Assembly: GCA_023375785.1 (NCBI GenBank)
Contig: SZWC01006925.1
Coordinates: 28,255-92,254 of the forward strand
Direction of reading: 5' to 3'
DNA from: Penium margaritaceum
Lineage: Eukaryota > Streptophyta > Zygnematophyceae > Desmidiales > Peniaceae
DNA: 64,000 nucleotides
The position numbers and the translations under genes are program-made. Within the stretch, counting starts at the first letter, position 1. Each line of letters begins with the position of its first letter. Under the pieces are notes generated by a model that was not told where the DNA came from, ran no database searches, and saw only the letters and a list, made by a program, of their open reading frames with translations. Below are positions 10,691 through 23,101 of the stretch, piece after piece.

Positions 10691-11044
10691 GGGAGCAGGG
10701 TTTCATCCCCCCTCTCTTGTCGTCCTCGGTTGTGAAGCAACCGGTGAGACCGGTGACACCGGGCTCTTTGGTCAACCAAGAGCTAGCCGCCTGTCGGGCG
10801 GCGTTTGCTCACGGCTATCGGCCATTCGTTTTTTTTTTTTTTTTCCATCAGGTGAGCGGGTGAGCAAAGTGCTCGGAGCGAGAGCTACCGGCTCATCGCT
10901 CGACGGGGCTGGGCGTACGGGACCGATCCATTGATCTCGTTCTAGAGGAATGAAATCGACAGCCTCCATCCCTTGTCAGTCAATCAGAAGGACGAGACGT
11001 AGGTCTTTTGAGTAGAGAGATTTTTTTTTTCAGCGGAAGCTCTG
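10691..11044. other. Non-coding stretch with a T16 run
   Basis: No gene is seen. A hairpin with arms CGGTTG/CAACCG and a five-base loop is at 10727-10743, and a run of 16 T at 10829-10844. The T run could be the A tail of a minus-strand retroposed sequence, but nothing to its left resembles one. Confidence 0.5.
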
Positions 11045-11560
11045 GCTCTGATGCCACTGTAATGGACGTGGTCCGTTTTGCGACTAGCTTCTGAACGCAA
11101 AACTTGGGCCCTCAGAATGTGTAGTCCAAGGAGGATGGGCGAATGGTCGCCTCAGCCCTTTTGGTTGAGACAAAGCGTGCCACAAATGGACATAGTCGTC
11201 ATAGGGCATTTTTATAAACATGCAACCTAAAACCCTATCGTTCCACGTGGCACATCCACGTGACAATAGAACCCTAGCAGCCAACTAGAGGGGAGGAGGA
11301 GTGACGCGATGGATCTTCCATCGCGTTACTCTTCTTGCCTTAAATCCGGCCTATGGACCTAATCCGGGCTAGAGTCAAACTAGACTCTAGCCCGAGATTA
11401 TTTTTCGGACCTCAACTCGTTGAAACATTGGTCTCGAGCCCTCGAAACCTGCGAACTATGTTTAAACGCCATTTTTTATCCAAAAAATGGCTCATATGCT
11501 ACATCCCGGGTACCGTGCGATTGTCACCGACAAAAATTGTGCCATTCAATGGCTCGTACT
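11045..11560 (-). mobile_element. Possible minus-strand primer-binding site and LTR remnant
   Basis: On the minus strand 11056-11045 reads TGGCATCAGAGC, one base from the tRNA-iMet primer site TGGTATCAGAGC of plant LTR elements. The adjacent sequence to the right begins TG at 11058, as the inner end of an LTR would appear from this side. The far end of the LTR and a second copy were not found. The internal region would lie to the left, where no coding sequence exists, so it would be a non-autonomous or remnant element. Tentative. Confidence 0.35.
11075..11553. repeat. Group of strong hairpins
   Basis: Five inverted repeats lie in 480 bp: GTTTTGCG arms at 11075-11103 (13-nt loop); ACGCGATGGA arms at 11304-11326 (loop TCT); CGGGCTAGAGTC arms at 11365-11394 (12 bp, loop AAACTA); GCCATTTTTT arms at 11468-11491 (10 bp, loop ATCC); GCCATT arms at 11541-11553 (one-base loop). 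All arms are perfect and their stems are unrelated apart from the shared GCCATT. Confidence 0.75.
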
Positions 11561-11570
11561 TCACGTCAAC

Positions 11571-14253
11571 CTATCGGGTAAACCCAAGGCTAACAAATGA
11601 GTTATCTCCTCCAGTGTCAGCAAGTATGTTCATGGGGGTAACAACTAGGTGTCTATTGAACTGCATCGTCATGTTACCTCTACTATTTTGAGTGAACAGG
11701 CTCGATAATGGCAAGCCGAGTTTGTGATAAACACCGAATCTAGACGACAGACGCTGGAACTTCCATGATTCATCTACTCGAGTCCACATCTTGTGGGCAC
11801 GTGTATATATGGTTGGCACCTTCAAGTCTTCAAATTTCACTTGGTTGAAATCGTCGACTAAAGCAAACCGCAAACGTGATTGAACTCATCGCTTTGAGGG
11901 TGTTTGCTTCAATCACTGTGTTACACAACTCTTGCACAGTGGTCGGTGTTGCCACCACTAAGCATGTACGTTCATGTGTTTTGTCTGGAGATGCAAGGTT
12001 TAGTGGGAGATGACGGTCACCAAGTGTAGAATGAGGTTCAACAAGAGGAGAGAAAAAAACAAGGAAATATGAACTCGTCAAAAACTCAAATTTTCTAACA
12101 TCCTCGTCTAAAAACATGAATGAACTCTCTTGATCCAATTTCACCCCTGAGTGGTCCCCACTAACATTACTCAGGGATGCAAAAAACACGCACCACGGCC
12201 CTGCCCGCTTCCACGGTCAGGTCCATTACCGCAACCATGGCCCTGTCCCCTGCTTTGTCCGCGGCCTCCTGCTGCAACATCCCCACGAGGTGTTTCTACT
12301 GCGGCTAGCGCCGCGACCTCTTGTCCACCACTAGCAGCCTCAGGGCACTGAGCCCTAAAGTGGCCCGGCTACATGCAGTTGTGGCAGAGTCCACCACGGA
12401 AGGCTGTGTTGCGATGCTCACGCGCCTCATGCAGCTCGTCATAGTTACGGCTATGCTTGTGGGTTGGGGTCTTGTGCCCGCCAGTCTTCTTGACTAGAGG
12501 GTTTGCGGGTTGCTTTCCCTTGGCCCTGCCCTGTTGTCCGGCTGCTCCTCCAACCCCCGTAGCGTCCATGCCCATGTCGCGGCATTGCTGTGCACGCACG
12601 TTTGGCCACACGTCTGAGTAGTGCTCCGGGTTCGTCAAATACACTTCACTCATGTAATCTTGCAACGCCCTCCAGTTTGTCTAAGCCTGGCCAATTGCCA
12701 TTGTGGTGGTCTTGTCCTTCAACTTCTCGCTTGTAAGACCGTCATGCAAGTACACCAACAGCAAGCACTCTGGGTACTTCAAGGTCTGAGTCCCATTACC
12801 CTCGGTGAAGCTTTCAGCTTCCTCCATGAGTGCGGTGAACTCGCTTAAGTAGGCTTTGAGCGAGCTACCCAGCTGCTTGAAGTCCTTGATCTTGTGGAAG
12901 GAACGGTGAGCCTCCTTACGTTGGGTGCACTTCGTACAAATGATCGCGCAAAAGGCCTCCCACGACATGGGCTGCCACTCGAGGTACGGCTGCTGCGCAC
13001 CCCACTCCTTGACCACATACTTGAAGAGCTTGTCTTCAAGCCGCGTCGTGGCAAGGTTGCCCCGCTGACTGAATTGGAGCCTTTTGGATACGTAGAACGT
13101 ACTCCATGCGATTCATCCAGTCGATCAGCTTCACACCCTTTTGGAAGGTCTCCACACCGTGGAGGAAGGACGTGTTCATGACTAGCCCCGTAGTCATCGA
13201 GGTAGGCAAGTCGTTGCTGCCACCGGCAGTGGCATCAATAGCTGCTGCGTGTTGGGCTTGCTATTGCATCCGCACCTAGGTCACGCTCTACAATGCCTTG
13301 TCGATGTCGTTGCATTGGTGGCTTGCCTTATGAGAAGCAAGGCATTGTAGTTGGCGATCACGGTCCAAGTCCATGATGCTCTGTCCAACGTGGGCCAGCA
13401 GGTTGGCGAATGCAAACTTCAACTATGATGTTGTAAGAGCATCGGCGATAGTCTCCAGGGCCTCGTATTATCCGTGCACCTTTATCCATTACTCGAGGGT
13501 ATGGTTCGCGTACATGCCTCCAAGAAGTTCCACCTTCCGAAGGAGGCTGTCTTTAGTGACGACGCTCGAGTGGGCACTTCCTTGCTCCATTGTGGCCACA
13601 TCGTAGGAAGGGGGGTCCAACCCCACTCCTTCGAATGGTGCCGTACCTCCACCATCGGTGGTGATCTTGAGTCGGCCCGTCGCCTCAACAACACACTCAG
13701 CAAGCCTACGGCAATCATCGCGAATGGCCTTCGCGGTGAAGTCGTACAGCTCGTTCTTGCAGGAACTTCCTGCGTGGCTATTTTTGGTGCCTTTGCTGCT
13801 CTTGATAGCCTCGGTGCTGTCGGCAGCTTCAGGCGATGCGGCGAGTGCCTTGCCCTTCTCAAGAGATTGGCTTGAGTTTGCCGCACGACGATGGCGATCA
13901 TCGCAATCATCGTCGCCTTCGCCTTCCTTGGCATCATGCTCTTCGTCGGGATCCCCCTCCTGGTGATCCTCCTCAAGCGTGTCATCTGTTACGTGGGTGT
14001 CGTCTATTGCGTGGGGGTCGTCCACTTGCGCGTCGACGTGCTTGTCGAGCACTTTTCTGTCCTTTGCATGCTTCTCGGTGTCGCCGAGGTTGGCACTGGT
14101 TGCCTTTGGCGATACAGTTGCCTTTGGTTTGGCAACCGTGTTCGTGGCAGCGGCTCCCAAAATCTTGAGGCCGCCAACGGCGTGTGGTGAAGCCGTCACC
14201 ACCTTGCCCTTATTGGTCTTGGACGGTCCGGCACTTGCCATCTTTTCACTCAT
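11571..14253 (-). mobile_element. Ty3/Gypsy gag-protease fossil
   Basis: Minus-strand remnant of a Gypsy-type element. Parts in order from 14253 leftwards are: an acidic, Lys/Asp/Glu-rich N-terminal gag region with a probable start at 14253; a gag domain around 13140-12690 (phrases such as FKQLGSSLKAYLSEF); a linker with QQGRAKGKQP; a zinc knuckle beginning CHNCM near 12375; and a retroviral-type aspartic protease motif (ADTGGDNSFVSLGF) near 11580-11630. RT, RNase H and integrase are absent and the sequence left of 11570 is unrelated. It is broken in several places. A degenerate primer-site-like TCAGAGCC lies to the right near 15110 but no clear LTR was found. Old. Confidence 0.7.
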
Positions 14254-14740
14254 GCAACTAGCACGTGAAAGCCGTTTGGGGGATCAGCCCACAACTTAAA
14301 GGAGGTATCACCTCCCAATGTATCCTTGCTCCCACGATCGGTGAGGCAATTAGATTTTTTATTTCTATTTTCCTAGGCTGCCACGGTTGGCACAATGACG
14401 TGGATTTTGAAACAAGTCTTTTTAAGCCATGACTCACAGCACTTGGTAGCTATTAGAATCTAGGCGAACTGAAAAATAGAATACAAGGGAATGACAAACA
14501 AAATGTGAGTGCCATTCATAAAACAAGGACAAAGAATGAGAAAGGAGCTCTAGCGACTCCTAGCAACTCCTTCACTCCCTCTTCTAACTTCTTGTCCTCC
14601 CTTTGTCCTCTTGTCTTCCTTGGCCTCCTCCTAAGTCTTCTTTCTGCGTCTTGCACCCCTTGGCGGCATCGTCCTTTCGCCGACAACTTTGGGAAAGCCA
14701 CCAGAAATCTTCAAGGTGTTGTCCCCCCTCGTTTTAGGGT
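14254..14740. other. Leader/flank of the Gypsy fossil; nothing recognisable
   Basis: I see no gene here. On the minus strand this would be the untranslated leader upstream of the gag start. Confidence 0.4.
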
Positions 14741-14905
14741 GCTCTCAGGTCGTGAGAGCTCCTTGCTTTGGGAAGACATGCTCTCCCAATCTTTGCATGA
14801 AGGAGTGGGGAAGGGAACCTTCCCCACTCCTTCATGTAGGCCAACTGGTGGTTTTTGGGGGTGGGCACTCCCCACCCCGTCCAAGAAAAATCCACCTGGT
14901 TCCTA
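14741..14905. repeat. Cluster of four hairpins including a perfect 19-bp stem
   Basis: First, GCTCTCA/TGAGAGC with loop GGTCG at 14741-14759. Second, a perfect 19-bp arm CATGAAGGAGTGGGGAAGG at 14796-14814 with its complement at 14818-14836 and a GAA loop. Third, GGGGTGGG/CCCACCCC with loop CACTC at 14858-14878. Around the third, AACTGGTGG (14843-14851) pairs imperfectly with CCACCTGGTT (14892-14901). No coding frame explains this. The stems are too short for a plant microRNA precursor. Confidence 0.8.
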
Positions 14906-17900
14906 GGAGTGAAGGAGAAGCTCAAAGGAGTTAGGAGGGTGAACTAGAGCTCTTCAAGAGCTTTTCAATGTACTTTTGTATGCTTGGAACGGATTAGAAT
15001 TGATGCTGTAGTCTGTTCTGGCGTTCTTGATGCTGCTTGCAGCTATCGGTGGCATTTTATACATGAATTAGCCGCCATTTTTGTCAAACCCTTGGTCGCG
15101 GGGGTCATCCGGCTCTGAGAACCACTATAACGGGTCGGAACCTCTAGGTCCTGCTCTGAAGTCATCGTCGGAGTTCGTAGAATGGCGTGATTAGTCTACG
15201 TCAGGGGTTTACCCCATTGTCGAACCCCCCATGCAAACTCCTTGAAAACCACTTCTAGAAAATCACAAACTCCTTTAGAAATGATTCTGTGATTTTTGGG
15301 CCAGAAACGGTGACATGAGCATGTCGACGCCACATCCATGCAACGTAGACATGCTGCCTTCCGACAAACGACAAGGGTGCATCGTTTGTTTTCTACGCCT
15401 AGAAACTTGCTTCCATGTAGAAGGGAAGCGAGGCGGGGGCAAATCAGGCTTATTGTTCCGCGATAGGGGAAAATGAGGCTTATTGTTCCAAGGTAGGGGG
15501 GAATCATGCTTCTTCTCCAAAACAAGGGGTGTATATTCACTCCGTCCTAACCTTTATCCAATTGTACCTGTTCATGCTAACTTCCCAGATGTTGGGCTGT
15601 GCACAATATCCCTTTTTCCATAGCAACATGAGGTGTAACGGCCAAATTTTTGTAGTCGAGTGACCAATGACATGTCGCAGATTCACGTTGTAGGGAAAAA
15701 CTTCTAATGGTACAGTATTCTGACTGTAGACAATTATTTTTCATTAATGTCGCAAAGCACTCCCTTGGCAGTTGAAACTTAATATGCTTGCGAGGTCATG
15801 AACTGTCTTTATTTGTTATGATTGTATGACTTCTTTAAACGTGCGAACTGTCATGGTTTGCGTCTGTACAACCATATTGGTCGCAGGCCATTGTCACATA
15901 GCTACACGTGTGCATGCTCGTGGCTGTTGCGATACAGTCAAAGCAGTGGTCAACATACGTACTGCGTGCGTTGCTACATCGGGATGATGTTGTCCTGAAA
16001 AATGAGGTTTAGGGTCACGATGTGCATTGTCACATCTATCCCACATCCGCAACTACATGCTAGAATCCGGTTGTTGACGCTCGAGGTGCAAACCAATAGG
16101 TGGCCAAACAAACCTTGACGGTCAACGTCATGTTATGGTGGATAGGGCTCACAACTGGTAAGGATTTGTGAAACTTGCGCTTACTTGAAGGCCCTAAGCA
16201 TTTGATGGAGTTCAACAAAGTTCCTACTTTTCCCACATTGCCTTTTGGTTTTCAAGTTGTCGTCGTACTTGCCGGCCACAACAATGGACTCCGTGCAGAC
16301 ATGGGGTGGTGACAAAGTTGTCCCCACGGAATCCAAACACGCTCTGCAGCATTGGGTTCTTATGAAGCTAGCATGGGATACACAGACAGATGTGCACTCC
16401 ATTAGCCCATGGATCCCCAACCCCATCCGTCCACAAACAATGTGTCGGATCCTATGCTGTCTGATGCCTTCTGAATGTCCTCTTCACCACCCCAAACTGT
16501 GGAAGCCTTGGTTCATGGATGAACTGATTTTGTACGTTGGAATGCAGGATACTTTGTTATCATTGAAAAGAGTAGCATTGTTTTTATATTGTTGTTTCAA
16601 ATAGACATCAGATTTGTCATTATTCACGTTGCATAGTATTATAATACGTGATGCAAAAGAGGTGTGATGTAGCCAGTGTTACATATGATTTCAACATTGT
16701 TTTGAAGGAAATTTCCATGAGTAAAACATTATGGCCACATAGGATCAGGCCATTTCCGATCAATTACAGAGCAAAACCACAGCGACTGACATACCTCACA
16801 GGGACACCCATCCTGTCCATGATAGCAGGAGGGAAATAAAAACAAGTTTGAATTTCATCACTGCTCTTTGCATCAAAGTAGTCGAGGTCCAACTCACTAA
16901 CTGCATCATCAAAGTCCATGGCGTTCACACTCCCACACATGGACGTGGCTTCACTGCTTACACGGCATGTACAGATGTACACCCTGGTCATGTTTTTTGG
17001 GAACAACATGTTTATCACCTTGTTCCAAACAATGAATGTGGCAGTTCCATCAATGAATGCACTAAGTAATTTTGTGGATCATTAAGTCAAGGCAGCCATG
17101 TCGTCCCTACCTCTAGAAACTGCTTTTGAATTTATGATATTCATGTGAAAGAATGTGATAGTGTTCTCCATGCCATAACTATACTCATGGTGATGTTGAT
17201 TGGACGTTGATTGAAACTTAAATCATCCACTATATCAGAGAGTTTACCTTGTTGTCATCCGAGGTAAATAATCAATCATAGTAAAGAGAAGCAAAGATAC
17301 ATTCCTAAGTTTTGAGGGGAAAAAAAAGTTGTGACTGAAATGAACACAACATACGAGCTTGTGTTGAACATGTGCAGCACGGTTTCCACCTCACCCTGGA
17401 AGTCTAACCACAATGTCTTAAAAGAGCGTGTCTCTGTGCTGTCCAAACCGTCATCATCCGAGGACAAGGCAATGGAGCCCACCACCCTTACCAGACTCCA
17501 CCACATACTCCGTACTCCATACTCCTTCCATGTTAGAGCTGCGTTAGAAGTGTTAAACTCATGATACTACACCCCCTGCACCATGAATACTGCATGATCA
17601 TGCATCACTCTTCTATGTTAGAGCTGTGTTAGACGCCAGTCCTGCTGTCGCTTTTATGTTTGTAGCATCTACACGTGCATCAAGTATACTAGCTAGCACG
17701 GCAACAGGCCAAGTAGTGGAGGAAGATACCACTGCTACCATCTCCTTAGAGAGTTACAGCCACAGCCATGGACATCGCTACACAGGTGTTGTTTGCAGTA
17801 GACGCCATCGCATCTTCTGTAGCCACAGTGGCTCCTATTGTGGCAACTGCAGTTTTCACCTTTGAGGACTAGCCACGCTCTTGCTCCGCATCTCAAGCAC

Positions 17901-18689
17901 CACTTGGCCGCATCCAGCAATGTTGGCTATGTGTGTTACTTTACAACTGTTACAACTTCATTTTCTCCTTTCTCTTCTTCCACTTCCTGTAACTGATGGT
18001 GTGTCGTGGACTGCTCGATCAAAGGAAATCATCATCTCTTTCCATTCATGTCATTGTAGAGTGTGCCACTACTCTTGTCCAGTTGCAGATTTTGCCGGTA
18101 AAGAAAATCTAACGAGGATAATGTTTTGGTCACTCATTGGACAAGTCTTCCAGACCGTTATGTTGTGGAGATCTCCGATTTTCTCTAAGAGTGGTTTGCA
18201 AAGACGTCAAATCTGTTGTCTTGTGTTGACGATTCTTGTTCAAACATCCCTGGTTTGGTGTGTAAAATCAGATTTTGAACAATGTTTCTGCTCACAAAAC
18301 TGTGAGAAGCTTCTCCATCGAGTAATGCCGGTACCGTTTTGTGAATTTTACAACCTTTCAGTTATACTCGTAACATGATTGATGTTTGTTCGTCCTCCTC
18401 TGTTTTGTTTAATTTTGCATTCTTAAGATCCCTCAAATGTGGTGTTTTTGACCATTCAGATGGTCGATTCATATCGGTTGGTGAATAAAGTTTTGTACAC
18501 ACATGAGGTTTGCCGTATATTCTTACACATTGTCATATAAGGAGGAATTTTATTTGCAAAATTCCTCCTCTTTTGGCCTACTTCTACCTCTTCTGAGAGT
18601 CCGTGAGATGTGACCCGACTTCCAACAAGTCGAGCACAGCTGTTGATTGTGATGATCAATAGCTTAAGTTCTGATGAGGGATGAGGTTT
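14906..18689. other. Non-coding stretch, no recognisable gene
   Basis: Only short, non-conserved frames occur. Noted items are a 30-bp tandem repeat (15447-15536), a hairpin with 12-bp arms AGGAGGAATTTT at 18540-18569 (loop ATTTGC) and one with arms CGACTT at 18616-18632 (loop CCAAC). Confidence 0.5.
15447..15536. repeat. 30-bp tandem repeat, three units
   Basis: GGCTTATTGTTCC begins at 15447 and again at 15477, exactly 30 bp apart, each followed by a G-run; a third decayed unit starts at 15507. Confidence 0.75.
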
Positions 18690-20773
18690 TTGTCAACTGC
18701 CACTTTCTGCCATCATGATATGGATTGTGGCCATGGGATCATCTGGGATACCAGTCATTATGATTGCTCTGTCAACAGGCACTCCGCACTCCTTCCAAAG
18801 CCCATAGGAGCACAACTTCATGTTGATGCGCGCATCTCTCAGACTCCCTCCCTCATGCATGGCGGTGCTACTGTTTCAGGGGTCCCTCTCATCACCGACG
18901 ATCTCTAAGTCGTACTTCCTGTCGTGTTCACAGTTGTTCTGTAGCTTGTACTACAGCGCTAGTGTAATTTTTTCCTCAGCGTCATGCGCCATCCTCCACC
19001 TGACGTTCCAGAGGCATTGCCTGCACAAAGGCATGCAGGTCCACAAAGCAGAAGTAGGGGTACATCTTGTGGAGTTCAACAATCATTTTGTTCAGGGATT
19101 CCATTATGTTGCTCGTTGTATGCCAGCCACATAGAAGCGGGAAGAAAACCGGCTCCATCTCTCCTTCGATATCCCCAGCACCTTGTTCCCGCCAAATAGG
19201 TAGTCCACTACCTTTGGGCACTCTTGCTGTATGTCTGCCAGGTACTTGTCCCAGTCAACCTGGGTTCTGGCGTGAGCAAGTCTCTAGAAGAGAACCCATC
19301 CGTCCTTGGCAGTGGACCTACACATTGCATTGCAAGTGCCACGCACAGTATGTGCACGTGCCCCTGGTAGCTTTGCCTCCTCGGCGCTAATGAGGCCCTT
19401 CTCACTGTCCAAAACTATGCCGGTGCTGGCCTCAGCAGCGATGGGGCAAGCGGGAGCCATGAGTTTGCAGAATTGCCTCTAGTTTTGCTCCTCCTCCCCA
19501 ATCTGAGGGCGAACGCTGCTTGCATAGCATTGTAGTTCACATAAAAAGAAAATTATGATAAGCAAGACCTCCTTGTGGCCATTCTTCAAGAACGTGCCGT
19601 CCATGACAAGTATGCAGCAGGTGTGCTCAAAACCAAGACGTCATGCCCTCGAGGGTAGGAAAACATGGTCAAACACTCCTGTGTTGTGTCTTGGCCTTCT
19701 CGATGGCATGGGGTTCCACATGCAACAACTAAAGGAAACCAAGAAGAAATGTAATTGGCCATAGCAAGTACAATCCAAGATAAAGCACGCGGAAAAAGAG
19801 CCTACAATGCTTACCTCGTCAATGAAGTTAGGAAACATGCTCCATGAATTGTCCTTCCTACCATAGAGCTTCTCCAGATGCTTCTTCTTTGCACGGTAGA
19901 TAGTGCCGTACGTCACATCCTCTCACGTTGCCTTGGACATGATCTACTGGAGGTTCTTGGGCGTGGAAGCTGGGTCTTCAGCGATAGCCTTCCAGGTGTG
20001 CCGCGACACAAACCGTGCTGAACATGGGAACTTGAGCCCTGGTTACCCATGGGAACTTCTTTGGCCTTGTATTCATGGAAACGCGCCACAAAGCGAGACG
20101 GCTCACTCTTCTCCCACCACAGCGACATGCGGCTGTGCACAACACACTCTTTGATCGCTGCACAACACACATCCATTGTCTCAAACGCCATTCCACCAGG
20201 AAAGCTGATGGCCGTATTGTGCTTGGACGGTAGCTTGCCATTGTGTGGGGTTTCAGGCTTGCGTGACTTTGTGTCATCGTCTTAATCGACATCATCACCA
20301 TTTTTTGGCTGCAACCAACCTCCAGCTTGCGACATCCTCAACGGTTGACATGATTCTTTGAGGTACATTGGCTGTCTGGTCTTTGGAGAACACCCATCAT
20401 CAGCGTTGGCTTCTTGTATGAGAATCGGTTTGTGTTTGAGGCCCTCATCGCTCTCCTTGGGTGGAATCCACAGGGCAACATGCCCTCTGGCACAGGATGC
20501 AGCTGCGAGCTGCAGCCCATGCCATGTCAACAAAATTGGAGGACGCTGAATATCCAAAATGCCCCCAGTTTCCAGGTCGTGTCTAATATAATTGTTTTGT
20601 TGCCACGAGGAGAATGAATGATAGGAAAGTCTCCCCTGGGCCGATGACGTTTCCAACCTTGGAAGCAACAAAAGGATCCAAATGCACAATGCTGTCTTCT
20701 GCAATGGCCAGCCTGCCTGTGGCAGTGATTTTTGCTGAGGTGAGCCACAGAAAGGCCTATCTAGTAGCAGCAC
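18690..20773 (-). mobile_element. MULE (Mutator-like) DNA transposon, decayed transposase
   Basis: A cut-and-paste transposase remnant on the minus strand. An N-terminal segment (20773-20200), with one in-frame stop near 20284, leads in the same frame into a MuDR-type DNA-binding domain (MAFETMDVCCAAIKECV at 20191, then the WEKSEP..RFVARF stretch). Next comes YRAKKKHLEKLYG (19916-19815), the usual lead-in to the catalytic core. The core shows CCILVMDGTFLKNGHKEVLL with the first Asp at 19599-19601, then LDSEKGLISAEEA with the second Asp at 19407-19409, followed by a His/Cys segment. TTSNIMESLNKMIVEL (near 19120) is the conserved C-terminal block. A degenerate SWIM zinc finger lies at 18755-18812: CSYGLWKECGVPVDRAI has Tyr for the second Cys, and Val and Arg where Cys and His are expected. 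Frames change between blocks, so the copy is dead. No terminal inverted repeats were found. Confidence 0.7.
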
Positions 20774-21727
20774 AGCTCCCCAATTCCACCAGGTCCAATT
20801 TGGTCAACGTTAACACACTGCCAACTATGAGTGATACATTTCTAACATCATTTACACATATGATTCATGTGTGACATTGTGCATACGTGCAGAGCAAGTG
20901 TGTCCATAAAGAAATGTACCTAACTTTTCCCTGGTGTATACCATGTCCAAACCGGTAATTTCTTGTACCACAATTGATAGCAACGCAAAACTTTCCAACA
21001 TGTTGCACCAGTTGAGAATGATACACATCATTACTCTTGAAATCATGCATGAAAGTGACAAAAGTTGTGACAATATTACAACGATATCCATTACTGGCAC
21101 TAACTGGGTGTATGGTAGTCTTATTGTTCTTCGGTATGGACATCTGGTGTTTAAACTTTCGGCCTAATTCCGCTATACCCACTTTTTGGACCTATGAATT
21201 TCCTGCTGGCCAGTTTTCGCACATTTAGGACATGATACTCACTTCACACAAAAATGCGTGATGTACCCACTTTTCTTGAACCGCCTCAAATCATGCATGC
21301 CATACCCACTATTGTAAATAAATTCATGCTACACCGGTTCCATACGAATTAGTTCGACGACTGTGGGTACCCGACAAGTTTAATTTTGTATTTCAGATAA
21401 CTTAGTCACCATTTCTACAACTTGAGAAGTTTCGCCCGACGCAAGTGCCTTTCGTGTGTCTTCAACCCAAGCACAAGTTCGGACGGATCATATATGGGTC
21501 AAAATGAACTCTTGTTCCCTTCTTTCTTTCACGCTTTGAACAAGGGGGATTAAACTTTGGAACGAACGCAGAAAGCATGACATGTTTCACATGCAAAAAC
21601 AGATGTCGAATTGTTTCCTTGGTGAACATGCAGCGGCAACGCCGAACGTGCCATGATGTTGCGTGTTGCTTCCATTGCCTTCGACCTCAAAAACAAGCAA
21701 ACGGAATCTAATCGTAGCATATGTCAA

Positions 21728-21788
21728 GGACGTGATGTCTTGACAGGTGGACGTGATATCTTGATAGGTAGACGTGATATCTGTAACG
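21728..21788. repeat. 21-bp tandem repeat, three units
   Basis: Units starting at 21728, 21749 and 21770 share GACGTGATATCTTGA with two or three differences; the third is shorter. Confidence 0.8.
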
Positions 21789-22740
21789 AGCCTCGTCCAA
21801 AGCGTCAGCATGCTCCACCGGCAAGAAGTATTTGACCGGGTTTGCTAAGGATCCAGGAGCTGTCTAATCCGTGTCCAATCAACAGTAGCAACAGGCGTGG
21901 TTGGGAAAGTGAGCATAGCAATGAATACACTGCAAGCAACGGTAGCAGCCAAGCGATAGATGACTCCATTGACACAAAGTGCATGAACATTATGCCATAC
22001 AGCCCCCATGCAACTTTAGAATCAACCAATTGTATTGGAAAACGCCTTTGAGGACAGTACTGCAATTGGTTATGTAGAAGACATTTCTCTTCCACCTACC
22101 GCGTAGTGAAAAGCTACAGAAATTTCCATGGCACCATGAAACATGTGCGCCGTACATTCTGCACACCCGACGCCCTCTACGTCTTTGACCGTCTTGCGCC
22201 AAGCACCATTGCCGGCTGGTTCTATCTAAACACGAATATCCTATACAAATAGTCTGCGAATAAAGTAGCACAAGCACTAAATGTGAGAGTGTGTTCTCTC
22301 TGAATATTAAGCCTTAATGTGTGGAGAGCAAAGTCCCAGCAAAAAAGATATACTTGGAGATGTGTGGAAGCCAGAGCTGTGATGTTAAATTGATTACAAT
22401 GAATATAGTACAAGGTATTCATACTGTTTGGCCGGCCTGTCTTGTCCTTGGTCTACTGCTTTCCTAGTTTGCTACAACAAGGTACTTGCACTTGAAGCCA
22501 GTGCCATACTTGCACCTAATTCTTAGTGCGAGAAGTACTCGGTCGTCGATCATCCAGATTGACGGTCCGTCGTGTCTCTTGGCGAGGCGCCGATTTAGCT
22601 CGACGCCTCCTGGCGCTGGATGCAGTCATCCTGTTCCGCACGCCACCAGTGGTACTGCGACCATTGCATGGTTGCAGTCACAGTTCCAGGCTCTCCCATC
22701 GACCGCACTTGTTGTCGGGGATCCGCCGTCGAGACTGCCC

Positions 22741-22777
22741 CTCGGCGGGTAGCATCGTCATTACGCTACTCGCCGAG
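22741..22777. repeat. 13-bp hairpin with one mismatch
   Basis: CTCGGCGGGTAGC (22741-22753) pairs with GCTACTCGCCGAG (22765-22777), 12 of 13 positions, around an 11-nt loop. Confidence 0.75.
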
Positions 22778-23101
22778 AGAGTGAAAGCCACCCTCGCGTG
22801 GCATGTTCGGAACGCCACATGAAGCAACAAGCAAACCATGCCCCTGACATGTCAAGCACGCCGTGCTTCATTGCTTACTCACTCCTCCTCCTCCTCACAC
22901 CGTATAGCCGCGGTCGAACGGAGGCGAGCTCGACCGCGAGCCAACTCTTTGAAAAAATGGAAAATGGTCCAGATGCCCCTGAAACTCAATTGAGGCCTCA
23001 AGTATGCCAGAAAATGATGGGCACCTCAGTACATTGACCTCCCCTTCCCTCCCATTGGAGGCGCGACAGCCCAGCGCGCTTGAGCATCTCCTAGAGAACA
23101 G

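Larger units (their letters stand above)
20774..23100. other. Non-coding stretch, no recognisable gene
   Basis: Short frames only. It contains a 21-bp tandem repeat (21728-21788), a GC-rich patch at about 22500-22950 with a hairpin at 22741-22777, and a small hairpin AAGCAC/GTGCTT near 22855. The MULE's 5' side and the chromovirus's missing 3' LTR would be expected here, but neither can be delimited. Confidence 0.45.

Noticed and set aside
10029-10863. Overlapping frames of 60-130 codons on both strands
   Set aside because: All are low-complexity readings of the ~60-bp minisatellite, open in many frames at once because of the repeat.
14796-14836. microRNA precursor
   Set aside because: A 19-bp stem with a three-base loop is too short and tight for plant-type processing.
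15100-15130. Primer site and LTR of the minus-strand Gypsy gag fossil
   Set aside because: A TCAGAGCC word exists on the minus strand but the full primer site is imperfect and there is no TG/CA boundary next to it.
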